Numbered from the stretch's first letter, positions 1 through 14,200 are shown. The stretch is 64,000 nt of DNA from Klebsormidium nitens (GCA_000708835.1 DF236980.1:98890-162889); one strand, 5' to 3'. The notes: generated by a model from the sequence alone, not told the origin. A program made the numbers and translations.

Positions 1-2419
1 GCTGCGGCGTGCTTGGCAGATGCAATGTTAAAGAGATTGTCTGTAGGAGCACCCTCCATCAAATGACCCACCATTTGGGGGGCCGAGGGTGCAGCCTCCT
101 CATCCGGCTGCTCAGTGACAAACAATCTCAGGGAATCAAGACTCTCTAAAAGGTCTGTTGCAATACCCTTTTACAAACCGCGCTAACAGATTGCGAGACG
201 ACGAAACCATCCACTCAAACCTCGATCACGAGATTTATGACAACGTCGTCAATCCACGCGACAGATACACGAAAAATACCGTCCACCGATAACCAAAGCG
301 GATGAGAAGCTCACGGGGTGGGTGTTGGGGGCCGACCGGAGGCGCCTCCTGGTTGGCCCAGTCATAGGACCGCACGTGCATGTCGCCATATAGCAGCTTG
401 CTCATAACCACCATTCCTGGGTGGTTATGGAGGGGGATGGAGGCGCACGTGGGGAGGCAGAAGATGCCAATCTGGGCAGCAAAAAGAAAGGTTTTTTGAA
501 GACTCGAATTGTCAAGTACCAGGATTGTGGTTTGAAAAAAGTTTCAGGGGTGCTGTAAGATCTGTGCAGTGATTGGGAGCCTGTGTATGCACGACTGCAG
601 GACGCACACATGGGGGCTTCAGAGCTTTCAACGTTGGAAGTGACGAGAGACTGGTACAGGTTCAGTCGCAGAATCGCAGAAAAAGCCCGTGTTTGGTTTG
701 CCTATTCAACAGACGGTTTCTAAAGCAGTATACTTTTCCTTGTCCGCGTCACAGCCTTGGTGTTCGGAACCTCAACCAGCCTCCTATCTCCACGCGCAAC
801 CCTCCACCTCTACAGAGAAGTCCAGCCACTCAACAAAGAACTAGACGCGGGACGCCTCCACTCCGGCCAGGCGCCGCAGCAGTCCAGATGACATCGGTTT
901 GGAATGTTCACAATTGTGAAAGGCACCCAGTCGAGCCTTGGAACCACTGGTAAACTCTTCACACCGATCACAAGCGCCAACGAAGCGTGGACGCAGGGCC
1001 GTCACTCAAGGTGGCCACGTGAGATGATCACAGAATTGCATCTTCCATACCCAATTCCGAACATGAGTACACCAAGCGGATAACAAGAGCAACGAGAGCG
1101 GCCGCACGCTCGCCGAAATGTTTTGATGCTTGTAGATGTGTTGACAGGAGATGGGCACAACATACAGATGACATGGGCAAATACAGATAGCAACAGCAAC
1201 TAGAGCGGCCGCACTCTCACCGAAATGTGTTGATCTTCGTAGATGTGTTGATAGGAGATGGGCGGGGCCCATCGGGGGGGCGCCGCACTGTGGCGGCCCC
1301 AGGGCCCCTGCCGACCAAAAAACCCAAACCCGCGCGTCTCCCCATCAGTTACTGGATCTAGACCTACGTCAGCGCACGTCACTGAGTCTGCAGGAAGAGG
1401 ACGTGGGCTGATGTCAGCGAAACTGGTTTTGGGTGAGAAAACATGTTGGTGGGTAGACGAGGCGATGTCAGCACGAAGCGGGTCGATGACGCAGAACGAG
1501 GTCAGCGGGCTGTGAATTGTGGGCGGAATTATGCCCGTGTGAGTTGCATTGGTGAGAAGAAGGCTCCGGAAGCGAAGAGTAGTGCACGTTAGCACGGGGG
1601 TGGCACTCCAAGGTTTGCCTGCTTGCGGCCACAATATGGCGGCGTCGTTTGCGAGAAGAGTCAGATGTCGCAGTGGCACAAAATACAATCCCCTTCTCTC
1701 CTTTGAGCGGCATCAGTTGAGTTTCATGGTTTCCATATCTCATCGCCCAATTGACCATCAAGCGCTCTCAGACGCAGACGCCTGCTAACACTGCCAAAGT
1801 CTCCAACCTCTCTGCCAATCTCAGAAGCTTCATGATTTCAAAGTGGACACCTCAAAAAGAAGTACCTACCACTCTTCAACACTGATAGGATTGGCCCCCT
1901 ATATGTAGTTTCTCACAAAACGTGCTCTCTTAAAAGAATTTGGGACGACGCGGAAAGCTGCTCTAGGCTGCTTCTGAGGACCTCACAAAATGCGGAGGAC
2001 AGGAGTAAGAAATATGAGATGCATGCACACTTACAAAGCAGGAGGTGGCAGTAACGCGTCTGCAAACCAGCACATAGGCCAGGACTTGAAATGCCAACGC
2101 ACCCACGTAAACTAAGAAAGCTCACAACTCTGACCGTGCAAACCAGCTCCGACTGCTAGTTGCACTAGGAGACCAAACCAGTAAGTAAGCAGACAAGCTG
2201 GCACGGTCCCACTGTAAACCAGTTAAAGCTTCAATCCAGGTTTGAAATGGCCTGGCCAGACTTTGCGCACTGTGCAAGCGTTTCTCTGGTTTCAACGATG
2301 TCCAAAGGGATCTTACCAAGAGCTTCCTGTAACAACTGCAGATTCTCCTTTGAGGCGGGACCCTTGGCGCCAAAGGCTGCCCGGCAAGCGTCATACAGCT
2401 TTTGGACTTTGCTCGCCAT
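1..2419 (-). CDS. PCO: Plant cysteine oxidase (thiol dioxygenase), partial
   Basis: Non-heme iron dioxygenase of the PCO/ADO family, which oxidises N-terminal cysteine and so targets proteins such as group VII ERFs to the oxygen-dependent N-degron pathway. The first exon starts at the ATG at 2419 ([17 protein letters not shown], matching the family N-terminal helix) and probably ends near 2317 at a GTAAGA donor. The best evidence is the exon at about 294-471, which reads [20 protein letters not shown] and then [16 protein letters not shown]; the two His of LHNH are iron ligands. A further likely exon at 1-154 runs off the window; the third His ligand and the C-terminus lie outside. Between SYDW and the window edge the protein is acidic and Pro/Ala-rich, longer than usual, so the 1-154 exon is tentative. 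I could not find the exon(s) encoding the family's YLHxxEC segment between 472 and 2316. Confidence 0.8.
1091..1264. repeat. Two-copy direct repeat in PCO intron
   Basis: Two copies of about 67 bp (1091-1157 and 1198-1264, period 107) share GAGCGGCCGCAC, then a CGAAATGTKTTGAT block and TAGATGTGTTGAYAGGAGATGGGC, with a few substitutions. They lie in the large central intron of the PCO gene. The function is unknown and no terminal inverted repeats are visible. Confidence 0.7.
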
Positions 2420-3605
2420 ACTTCCCGCCACCGCGGGGTGCTCAATGCCCTGTGAGCATGCAACGGCGCCCTCGTTTCAAAAGGGCGCTGTCACAGAAAG
2501 AAGACCAGAGCACACAGGTATGACTCTGCCAGCTCACAAACAATTGGTCGCCAGTGAAAATATCTGATAACAAATGAGTGCGCCTGATTGTATCTCTGCT
2601 GACGCCCTGCTCAGGGGGTCTAGCAACTTGCAAGTTGCACGCTGCAAAAACCAAGCTTTTCTGAGGCAAGTTGCAACTCTGATATCCTGCATCGTCCAGG
2701 TACACCGGCCGTACAGGTCCGGACTCTGGCTGGTTCTCCGGAGCTAAAATTCATGCGGCTGTACTTCCGGAGTTGCTCCGGATTGGTCAAGCGAGATCTA
2801 CTGATTGTATGAAGATTAGGGGTTGATCCATTTCATGTGTGATATTTTATTAGCTGTACCCATACCTAGTTGAGAGCACGCGTTGAATCGGGCCGCGCTT
2901 GAATGTGGTTGGCAGTACCAACAAACCTAGGGCACGCCGTGATTATATGCACTTAGGTAGGTGCTTGTGGCCTATAGTAGCCCATCAAGTTAAATGATTC
3001 TACGGCAAATCAGAGGGGGCCTGGAAGCGCTCGACAAATTCCTCGGATTTTCTTGAGAATTGCACATGTGTGGCAATGCATTCTACTTTGCATGAAGCGA
3101 GGCGTAATAGTTAAATCTTCGAGCAATATGCTATAGGACTGTTAATTGTTGTAAGGTGCTTGGAGGTGCTCGGCTAGCCATGCATTGATATGTGCTTGCA
3201 GATATTAGCAAATCCTCGTCAACTTTGGCTTTGCTCAAGGAATAACATCCTTAGTCATAGACAGTGAACAGTGCAATTCGGTTCCAAGTTTTGCAGCTGC
3301 TAATGTTGCTTTCTTGCCATCGAGGTATGAAGGAGATGCTCTGCTCAAAAGAGCGTGCATACAGATTTGAGGGCTCAAATTACTCGCCCACATTATTACA
3401 TCGAGCGGTTATCTCGAGTGGCCATCCACCCTCACTACCTGGTCCAGTATCATCCGCCCGTCTATCTTTGTCGAAATAGCAGCTGCCACCCCTCTATTGT
3501 ATCCCAGATATTAGCATATGCAGCTTGCGTTTGCAATTAACATGTCAATCACGAGACAGCCAAGTCAACCCCAGCTAGAAGTAGCAAGCCCAACCAGACA
3601 CTTGA
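2420..3605. other. Intergenic: PCO upstream region and DRP3 3' flank
   Basis: Both flanking genes run leftward, so this stretch should hold the PCO promoter/5' UTR on its left and the DRP3 3' UTR on its right. No reading frame here resembles a known protein and no clear repeat was seen. Confidence 0.5.
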
Positions 3606-6600
3606 CTAACCACGAAAACCGGGCCCGCCCAAACCAGGGCCGAGCGAGGGACCGTTTGACACCGGACTAGTACTCCCATTACCGACGCTTTCATCGGGCC
3701 TCTTGAACATACTTTTGCTGGACACTAATCGCGGGGTAGACAGACTGCTGAGAGCCATGTTGGCGGAAAAGATCGAGGAAGGGGTCATTTCGTTGCCGCC
3801 CAGAGTGACGCCGCTGAATGCTGACGTCACGCCGTCCTCGAGCGGGAGATCTTCCAGCGTGTACGAGGCCTGCTGGAGCACCTTCAAAATCTCTTTGCAC
3901 CGCCGGCGCTTCTGGGCAACCTCCTCGCGCTCTTGCAGAACCTCGTCGAACAAGGTTTCCCTGTAGGAAAGAAGAAGGAAAGTATTGTGGAGCTGTTTAC
4001 ATGCACCAGTCCTAACCATACAGGTTGACACAATGTAATCGACGAAGGAGCGTCGGCGAAGCTGTCTACACGCACCACTTGCATCAAACAATACCTTTCT
4101 ACACTCTTTGGAAAAAGGTACGGCTTTCTCTAGCGTCGATATGTCCATCGTTACCCCAAGAAAGTGGCCAAGCTTTTTGGGACCTAAACACAGAAACACA
4201 CAGACAATCCTTACCGGTATAGCTTCCTGATGAACACGCTGTGCAGCTCCCGCTTCACGTGGTTCACCTGCAAACGAGGGCGGACACACTCCTTAGAAGC
4301 TCCTGAATGCAGTCACTGCAGAACCGGGGGTCAAGCAGAAGCACTCTTTTGAGACGTTTCACTTCCTTCAAAATCGTATGAAATAGTGGCTACGGGCTCA
4401 TCGACAAGTCTGGTGAGAACAGCGGCTGAACTCAAGAGGTCTGCCGCCCCAAGCTATCCGATCTAACGAGCAGTACCACCTGTCCAAAGCTGCATCAGGC
4501 TCCACGAAAGGGGGTTGATGCAGTAAGAAGCAATCAAGCAGCGCTCTCGAAAGAAGCGAGGTGCCTCACCAGGAAGTGCATGATCGCCTTCGGCACTTGG
4601 TCTTGGATGTTCTTGCGGACGATGTCGTAGTACGACTTGAGGAGGACACGTGTCACCGCGATCTCGATCGTCTCCTGCTCGGTGGCCGCATCCGCCGCTC
4701 GGAGAACTTGAGGCGGCTGCAAAAACAAAGTCCGTACTCAGAAGTCGATCGGCGTCTGATAAACGAAGGCGACGGAAAAGAGGACCAAGAGGGAAAGAAG
4801 CTGGAAGCAAGGGGGCCCCAGAAAATAATGAGAGGAGGAGCATGGCAAACGGGAATGTAGATTCATTGTCAAGACCTGGAGATAGATGCGGAATCTCCAG
4901 AAACGGGGTTGAATGGACAAGCTCTGGATTGAGCCATTGGCGTCACCTCTCGGATGGCCGAAACGGCCGACGAGGCGCTAGGGCGATTCGGAACCGCAAA
5001 CGGAAGAAAATTTTGTCTGGCCGTCCTGTCTTGCAAAACGTTCATTCGAAAGATCAGCGCTCTTCCGTTCAATCGACCACAGGGAGAGAAGTGACTGCGA
5101 AACATAACCAGTGAACGCTACTCTGTCAATCTGCTTACCAAGGTCGAAAAAGGACCCTACCTCTTTCAGCCGGACGCTGACGAGCGGCTCGGACCCAATC
5201 ATGGTCTCCGAGAACACCCGCGTGCTCGTGATCTCTCCCCTCGTCCGCTCCGTGTGGAAGATAGACGTGATGCCCCACCCGCCTGCGTTAAGACCGTTGC
5301 TACCTGACAAAGAAACGCGTGGAATCAGCTCAACCGCGCTGGTTGTACTTTTAAAAAGAGTTGCAGAAACGGTGCCTCTCCAAGCAGTTTCCAAGAAACA
5401 ATGCAGCCAGCAACTTCTTTTGGAGAGAAGAATGCCTTTGAAAAGGCGTCCTGCTTTCTTGGCGTCATGTGACCAGAAGTTGCGACTCACTCGACGTAGA
5501 GGCCCTCTCTGCGGACGTGTTGTTTTCGCTTGATCGCCGGCTCTGCAAAATAGACGACAACTCGTGACCACACTGAAAGCCAACACTGAAAACCAAGCCC
5601 AAGCTTGTAGTACAGCGTCTAGTTTTGGCGCCAGTCACCGTGTTGGCAGCAAATATCTCGAAGCTAATTATCCTCAAGGTTTGCGCCGGTTGGAAGGTAG
5701 AAACTTCAAGAGAAGACGTCTGGAACATGAGAAAGAGAGCCCGATAACGCCCGGTGGGCTTACGAAATCGGGCGGAGGAGTTTTGGATCGAGAAAGAATG
5801 CCCCGTGCCTTTGTCCCCTTGTCCGGAACAGCCAGCCTGTCTGCTCCGGAGTCCTTCCATTCCGAAGCTTCCTGCAGATGGAAACCGAGCACGTTGAGGC
5901 GTCGTTCAAGCGAGCTTCTCCAAAACATTGAACGTAACCTTTGAACGATGATGTATTGAGCGAACCTTGTTACGAGCCATCTAAGCACAGAGGGGGAGCA
6001 CAAAAGGACTGTTTAGGGATGGATGGTGACAAAAAACAAACAAGCGGATTCCAAACACAACTGTATTACGAGCTGGTTCAACGCCACTGCAATCACATGG
6101 TCGCTCGAAAAATGAGAACAACTTTCTCAGAGAAATGGAGGAATTGAATTACCTTCGAGCTTCGTCGATCCTGCAGCGCCATCTCCACAGCTTTGCTGCC
6201 TCCCACGAAGCTTGGATGCGATGTGTTGATGTAGTCCATCTGCAGCAGTAAGCACCGGTCAGAGACAACGGAAGCAGGTCATTGCTGGCAAAGAACTCCA
6301 AAGCCGACGAGGAAGAGAGCCAAGCTTCGATAAAGCAGAATAGGATGGTTTGTAGCTTCAGCCTCGGGATGTGGCTTCAACCAATCCGTAAACGAAGGAA
6401 GCATCTTCTGGAGGTTTGCCCTAAAATAAAGCCGCAACTTATACGCGGGATACGCTTTATGCACAGATACTCTGATGTCTACTCTAGTGTGCCATCTGCG
6501 CTCCTTTTCCGCATTCATCGATAAGGGGCTTCAAATAATCAGATTCCTCTGCACCATCCAAAGAGAAGAAAAACAAGTCCTCATCACCTGGTGGAACCTC

Positions 6601-9600
6601 ACTAGGTCTGGAGCCGCACTTGTGATCACAACCAGTAACAAACGAGAAGGACAACGAAAAGGACCGCACAATGACTTACCTCCATCTCGATGAGGTGCCC
6701 AATCATGGTCTCAGCAGGTATGAGTCCCTCTCTCAAAAAGTTTGACACGACGTCATCGACGCGGCGCCGCAGCACTGGGAAGCGCTGGAGCTCCAGGGTT
6801 TCACAGCGGTGCGAGATCTGCCAAAAGCAAGAGTAGGTCGCACTCATGAGCAGCAGAGGCAAGCAAACGCTTAAAAAAGTGGACGTGTTTTAGCTGGACG
6901 GAGGTCGATCTCAATCTCGCTGTGAAAAGCAAACGAGACGATAGTGGTTTGGAATACAGACCATGTAGCCATGATTGTGTGAGTGAAGGTAAACGTTGTG
7001 TGCATGTTTTGGACGTGCCCAGTCCGCAGGTAAAGTCGCAAACGTGCCCGCTCAACAGTGGTGAACTGATGGAGAATGTGGTAACGGCGAAAACATCATG
7101 ATTCTCGACCTATTAAGGGGATGATCCGTGAGCTCGGGGTTGAGCAGACGTAACGACCAGGGGAAGGACGTAGCTAACAATCTAAACCAGAGGGGATGCG
7201 CTATGCAAGCACACCAGCCGAAGCCTGGACCGACCAGATCCACCTGTTCCCCGGGCTTTGACTCTGCTCAAACGCTTTTGTCTGTAGTGTTATGCAGTAA
7301 AACCGTCAGCAAAATAGACTTCAGGGCGAGGAGCTTTACCTTCACAAGCTCCTCATACACAAAGCGCGCACACTGCAGGGACGGCTCCAGCAGGCGAGCA
7401 ATCTGCCTCCGGACGAGCATCTCGAACGGAACCTGGAACGAGACGGCAAAAGAAGCGGACAAGGTTGGTCGGACGCAATCAGCAGTTGGGACACCCATGC
7501 TGGGCACATCGTGAACTACTCCTGCGATTCGTCTATGTTAAGCACGTGCTTACAACGACCCGGTTCTAGGCTGATTGGAGAAGGAAAAATCAGGAGGCGG
7601 AAGCTAGAAAAGGCAATTCAAGGATCATAAGCAACTGACTCAACGTCAATCTGACAACTAAATGAACGTCCCACTCAAAATCTTCGGGTCTTTTGTACTA
7701 ACGTGGCTCAAAAGATAGACAGCCAGGAGGAAGAGCGGTCCGTACCTCTGGCACAAAAAGAACGCTGCGCGGGCCTGTTGCATTCTGAATCGCCGTTCGG
7801 ATGTCCTCATCCGAAAGATCGTCGCAGGGGTCGACATCCTGACAAGCAGCAAAAGGGTCAGGCTACGGTGCATGCTTTGTTGATTCAGGGAGCTGCAAGA
7901 TCTTGATTCTAAGATACCTCGTCGGGTTGGAAGAGGGCAGCGTTTTAGCAACAAGGCCCGTCACGATTCTTGACTTCCAAGCTATCATTCTTAGCATCGA
8001 GAAATTGTTGGAAGAAGCGGCTCCAGACAAACCACAACGGGGTGTTGGTACGTTGACATAGCAAACGAGCACGGGATTGCAATTGCATGGGGATACCAGA
8101 TGGATAAGTGAGGCCGACTATCAACGCCTCCTCTAATTACGGACGCAACTCGATGCAACACTATCAAAACTCACACAAGACATGTCGGTACAGGATCCTC
8201 CGTTCTAAAATGTTAGACGCCCTTCGCCAGTCTCCCAGACAAAGAGACTCGCAGAAAGGCTCACCTCAAGACTCTTCACGAAGATCGCCTGGAATATATA
8301 ATGGATGCGGGCCCCTCCAGATAACTCGTGAGTTGACATGTTCTCGTTTTTGCCATCCACAGTCTCTCCGAATGCTGCAAAAGACGAACATGATGTCAAA
8401 ATCGCAGAGCCGTATTATCAGCACATCGTCTTCCTTCCACGCTTTGAAAGGGAGCTCTTCTTGCAAGTGAATAAACAATTGTGAATCATCCGACTCTGTC
8501 AACCAGAAAACAGAAAGGAGCCGGCGAAACTTACACTTCGAGTACCGTGTGAGAATGTTGAGAAGAAGCGCGCCTTGGCCAGACTGCAGGCAACATGATC
8601 AGGAAAGTTAAGAGTAACTTCGGGAGGTTATCTCGCTTAGAAGCTTGTGGCATTGCATCCCTTGGACTCGTTTGTCTTTGTCAAGCAAAGGACGGATAGA
8701 AACAGCCACTGCTTCTCAGGCACGACTCAAGCAGCAACAAGATGAGGTTCTGTGCACCTACCTTGGACTCGGTGACCTCCCCGTACCCAACCAGTTCCTT
8801 CTGAAGCGTAACAATCTGGGCGTTGATGCGTGCCCGAAGATCCGGTAGGATCGACTGAATGTGCTTGACAAGTATCTGCGAGGTTCAACCAGAGCAGGTC
8901 AACGACCTCCTCCACAACTGAAAAGCCTTCGCTTTTTTCAAGGAAACAACTCTGAGCTTGAACTGAAACACATTGAAAGCCTTGATGTTCTCGACAGGCA
9001 GGAGATAAAGATGAGAAGTCGGTCAAGCAAAGCGATGTCGAACAATTTAACAAGGTTGCGCGGAGACATACCGCGTTCAGCTTGAGTGCGAGTTGCTGGA
9101 TTCCGCAGCGGTCGGCGAGACTATGGTACACCTGCACAAGGACAAGGCATCAGACCCTGTGTCTAACGAAGATATCGGGATTGAAGCAGCGACGAGAGAG
9201 CACAACCTGGCTGCCAAAATCGTACCTACCAGAACGAAGGAGGTCTGAACAGGAACAAACTATGCAAACCTTTCCGAATCCTCAATCCAGAAATACCTCA
9301 CCGGTCGGCTCCTGAAAAACTGCTCTTCATAAGACACGGCATCACGGATGCTCTTGTTAGAGTTGATGTCCTGCAAACGAAGATACCATACATTAAGCCA
9401 TGGTCTTCTAACAATTGAAGCTGTGAGTGGCATCTGCAAGAAACCAGCCAGTCGAAGCCAGCGGTGAAAACGCCAAGAGCTCGTGTGTGAAGAAACTGTT
9501 CTTGTTACCACTTTTGCACACATACGGACCCTTGACCATTTTATATTCTGAAGGCCCGCTATCTTCACTGATAAGCCCAAAACTCGTCATCTATGGTTTT

Positions 9601-11272
9601 AAGAATGTTCAGAAAAACGCACCTCTTGGCTGCGGTTCACGACCCCAATGTATCCAAGCTTCAAAGGCACGACACTCCCCAAAAGGATGTTACGCGCGTC
9701 CGTGCCCCGGTCCATGATATCAAGCTGCACAGGGTGAAGAGGATTGTGGCATCAAACATACAATGACTACAGATGTTTATCACTTGCAGCAATGCGAGGG
9801 CTAACATGCAAAACTATTGGCGCCTGAAGATCAAACACTTCGCAACAACAGAGGCCTGATCTTCCAATGTACGTCCATTCGGCCAGCCTTTGCGCAGATT
9901 GAAGTGCTCTCACCTTTGTAATAACGCCGATCGTCCTGGAACCTGTAAAAGCACGAAGATGCAGTACAAGAATAAGCCTTTGAAAATTGCTGGATGCCTG
10001 ATCGACTGTCACAGTAGCACCCAGGATGCGAAAAATCTTACTCGCAGACCAGACACCACCAGCAATGCGTGTGTGGATTCGCGAAGAATCTCCGGTTCTA
10101 ATAAAAACCATAGAGAAGGCTCACCGTCAGGATCAGCAATCCGCGCTATTTGCAGGGCATCCGAGTTTGACAGATCCGCATTGGCAGGGGAAACGGCCAG
10201 GATCAAGCACGTCGAGTGTTTGATGTAGGACAGGACCATGGTCCGAATGCGGGCCTCAATGTCTGTTGGCTGATCCCCAGTTGGCACTTTCGTGATGCCT
10301 GGCAGGTCTACTAGAGTAATGTTGAGCTGCAAACACAGTAGCATCACCAGTAATCAGCGTCCGCCTAAGCGGTCTGCATGAAGTACTTTTTGGACCTAGG
10401 AAAAGGTGCAACTCTCAAAGCTTCAGCGTCCTCAAAAGCAATGTTGCAGTGAAGTGCTTGGATGCTGCCTTCTGATTCGCCGAAAAGTCTCACCCAAGAA
10501 AAGTGGGTCAACATTCATGATCAATGTTGCTGTCCATAGAGCAGACAAAAGTCTTCTAGGGTTCAGATGGACATACCACGTTTGGTGAAAAGATCTTCAG
10601 CCGAATCTGCTTTTCAGAGATGCCTCTGTTCACGCCACTCTCCCTGTCTGTCTCAGCCTGCATGAAGAAGTGGTGTCCTTAAACTTCCTGGAGATTGCCG
10701 ACATGTGGTCTTCTCGGGCAAAGAATGGGCTCAGGAATCTATTAACGGCACAGTTTCATAACCAGTGCTGTGAGCAATCTTGCAAATATCAGAGTACTAT
10801 TGGATCTTATACTTGCAATAAGGGCCTGCTCAATGCACCGTACCTGTATCTCTTTCCGAATTGCTCCGAAGTCTGTGAATCGTCTGCCAGGGAGATGCAG
10901 AAACTCTCCCCATTCCGCCACATCTCCTGCCCTGTCTGCATGCTCTCTCCGAACAGTCTGTACCAGTTGCAGTACAAGGGGTCGACGGGTACAGATGTCT
11001 TGACCCCTTGGCAAGAAGTCGCGACCAACTAGAGCTTCCAAGACGCTTGATTTCCCGCTGCTCTGACTACCAACGACAGCCACTTGAGGGAGATCAATGC
11101 TGGCAGCACCCGTTCCAAGCTGAGCGAATATGTCCTGAAGTTTGTTGACTAGAGGAATAACGGACTGGCCAAGGAAAGCGATTTGAGGCGCAGCTGGGGA
11201 TGCGACAGAAGCATGAGAAGCTGTGTGTTGAGGAGAGGCGGCCGGCGACTGCGTCACAGCTGGCTGCGCCAT
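3606..11272 (-). CDS. DRP3: Dynamin-related protein, DRP3 class
   Basis: Large GTPase that by family knowledge constricts mitochondria and peroxisomes during fission. Twenty exons: 10844-11272, 10577-10657, 10125-10326, 9914-9942, 9623-9724, 9302-9370, 9072-9131, 8762-8875, 8535-8583, 8265-8374, 7746-7838, 7340-7432, 6680-6817, 6153-6239, 5764-5871, 5491-5542, 5161-5303, 4570-4716, 4215-4267, 3606-3960; all phases agree, giving 837 aa. The GTPase domain (about residues 45-320) shows G1 GSQSSGKSS, the G2 Thr in DICTRRP, G3 DLPG and G4 TKLD. A middle domain follows, then a variable Ser-rich linker (about 545-650) and a C-terminal GED ([12 protein letters not shown] ... LPLE). There is no PH domain or C-terminal Arg/Pro-rich domain, which separates it from DRP2 and classical dynamin. 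The N-terminal ~30 residues before the GTPase domain are Ala/Ser/Pro-rich. Boundaries are hand-called from splice consensus and protein similarity. Confidence 0.95.
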
Positions 11273-14200
11273 TTTGCATCCGGTAAGGATGGAAAATTTC
11301 GCTTGTCAGGATGGGCAAAATGCTGATACAGTCAGAGACAAATCAGAATATCCAGCTTGATCCAAAAGACCAGACCACGAAGGCCGTTCCAAGCCAGACG
11401 GCAACTACGCGACAGCCACACTGATATGCTCCAGAATTTCTGTCTGCCACAGGATGGCTCAACTAACGTGCTGTGACAGAACCATGCGAACAGGTGCCCG
11501 AAGGGTGCGACACTCTGGACTCTCGAGAGCTAGGAGCTCATGCAATTTGATCTGCAATGCCAGCGAAGGCGGCGTCCACCACCTCTTTCACGTGACTCAA
11601 TGCGAGCAGTCTAGATGACGGTCTTGGCCTGAGTGAGCGCCGCGGCCCGCCTCATCGACTCTTTCAACGTTGAAATCTTGTAGTGGTTACCGGTACCTAC
11701 TTCTGCCCGGGAGTCTCTGTGCCACAGTTAATCTAACCTGCCCAACCCTGCCTGAACCTCGCTTATCCGTGGGCAAACTGGATAGGTAGGTTTCCAAATT
11801 AACCCGACAGCTGATCAGCAGGAGAAGTGGCCCGGGGAGAACAGGTTGCGTAGCTGAATCTAATCAACGAAAACCTTTCCAAACCTCGGCGGGGCGACGC
11901 GGGGCGGGCCCGCGCGCGATCTGCCATTATATCTCGTTTTGATGCAGCCTTGCAAATTTGCTTTGGCGCCTGTGGGCGCAGCGACCCTGCTGCGTTTGAC
12001 ACGCAACCACGCTATTTCCAGCAACAGCTTTCTGCCTCAACTCTCAAGCACGTGAAGCTCGACATAAGCTCGCTTTGCATAATCAAAATCACAAGTCTAG
12101 AAAATATTTCGTCAAACATTAGGTGGTACAGAAGTGCTGAAGCTTTGCAAGCTTGAACGTACCCCTTGCAACAGAATGGGAGTTCTGACACCAGGTAGAT
12201 TCGACTTCACCATCTAGCATTCAGTAGTCAAAGTCGGGATATGGTGCAAAAGCGAGTGCAGCATGCAAGCGCTCCATCGAAACCTGCAGATACCGTCCCG
12301 GTCGTTAGTTAAAACGAACTCTGCTTCACCATCAACGTTTTTCGGCTCATCAGAGTCGGCAAATTTTTAATCTCATCTTCTGGCGCCCCAAGTAGACAAA
12401 CAACCGAAGCCTGCAACCTGCAGCCAGTTATCCACTCAGAAAGCTCTCGATTGGTGGTGCTTCACACAGCTTTCTACTTTGGCGTTGTTTGAAAGTAGTG
12501 ATTCAATAGTAGAGCAAGGACCAGAAGAACACGGAAAATCTTCGTGAAGATTTTTGGAGCTGGTCAATGTCACAATAGGAATCTCATCTTGTCATATTGC
12601 TTTAAAAACAATTCTCCTGATCAAACAGTTCTAACGTCGTGGTTGCGTGGACCGATATTATGCACCTACATGAAGAACTCGTGAGATACGGCGAGGTGGA
12701 ACTATGTAAGATCTGGGAGCCGGGACTTCATGGTTTTTGCAGTCGAAGATTTTCGCAACGACTAGAGATGGATGACATAGTGTGGGGTACCGAAAATCCT
12801 GTTCTACTATCTCTGAGAAAAGCACACTTTCAAAATGCGATGCGACTGCAAACCTCATCGATACGACTACTGCTGCCTATCACTGCAGCAAAGCAGATAC
12901 TGTAAGGCCTGCTGGGGCTATCTGTAACTCTTACAAATGTTATGTTCGACCAATTCTATCATTGCTGGGCTAGTAAGCGACTTTCCAATGCCAACACCTT
13001 TCCGATACCTGACTGTGTATGAACAATCCTGCTGGCAAGCAAGATGCAAGAACCAACTTATTAAGGAACAAGGGAGCATTCTTTCAAAGTTTGTTAAAAG
13101 TCTTTCAACAGATGAGCATTGGAACCAGTGCTGTGAAATATCATCTTAATTTTCATTCGCTCGTTGCATTCCTTACAGCGAAGGAGAACGCCAAGAGGAG
13201 GAAAGCTGAGGCAAGGAAAAGGAGGGTGGCGAACTACCTCAACAGCTTCAATTGCTGGTATGCAGACATGGACAAGGCCTCGTGTTGATTTTTGCACCTG
13301 ACATCAGAGAAAACACAGACGTCACTCTCGTTTTGTCAAAGTTTCTGATTGCGTTGCTTTTAGGTGAACGTGTCCCTTTGGTCACGTGTGTATCTCCGCT
13401 AATGTTGAGCATGTAACTCTATGCAGGAACGGGTGCCTCGGCAGAAAGCTCAAAGAGGAAAAAGAAAACGGAGATATGGTGTACCACGAGTTGCAATCAT
13501 TGAAAGCATGTGCAAATCAGGTCTTCCTAACACTGATTGTGAGAGTTCACTAAGTCGCATTCAGAAAAAGAAAGCTTGAAGTTGCAGGATAGGATATCCA
13601 ACAGCTTGTTAAAGGACACGAAATTTTTAAACAGCTCGTCAGGGCCCGCTACTCAAGGCGAAGGCGTTTCTGTATAAGCATCATTGACGGGGAGATTGTC
13701 CCGAGGTTTGGAGGTTGCTCTTGCTCCTTTTCCAGTATCTGTGGTGTTAGGGTCTAAGAAGCCTCGTTTGATCAGTTCATCACACGACTGATTTGGCACA
13801 AGGAGAACGCAGGGATGAAAGGGACTTCGAATGATCTAATAGTGGATGGCATACTGGAAGTTACTCGGGCAGCTTCCGAGGCCTTTGCATGCGTGCCAAG
13901 CAAGCTGCCTTTATTGCGTCAAGCATATCAGTCCCTGCGCTCCCAGGAGTCTGGTCTACTATAGTCTACTCGAGACACGGTGAAAACTTCAACTGGAAGA
14001 AGAGGTCCGGCATATCCTCCGTCATATGCCAGAGATCTCAAGCAGTCGGCTTCCGCAATCACGTGGCTGCATGACTTTTGAGGTCCAATTGCATATATAT
14101 CGTTCAAGCCCAATAAAGCCCAAGCATGCGCGTCGGGCCAGTTTGCAGCCAGCATCTGCAACCTACTAGATATACATACTTCCGCACTCGGCGTGCGCGC

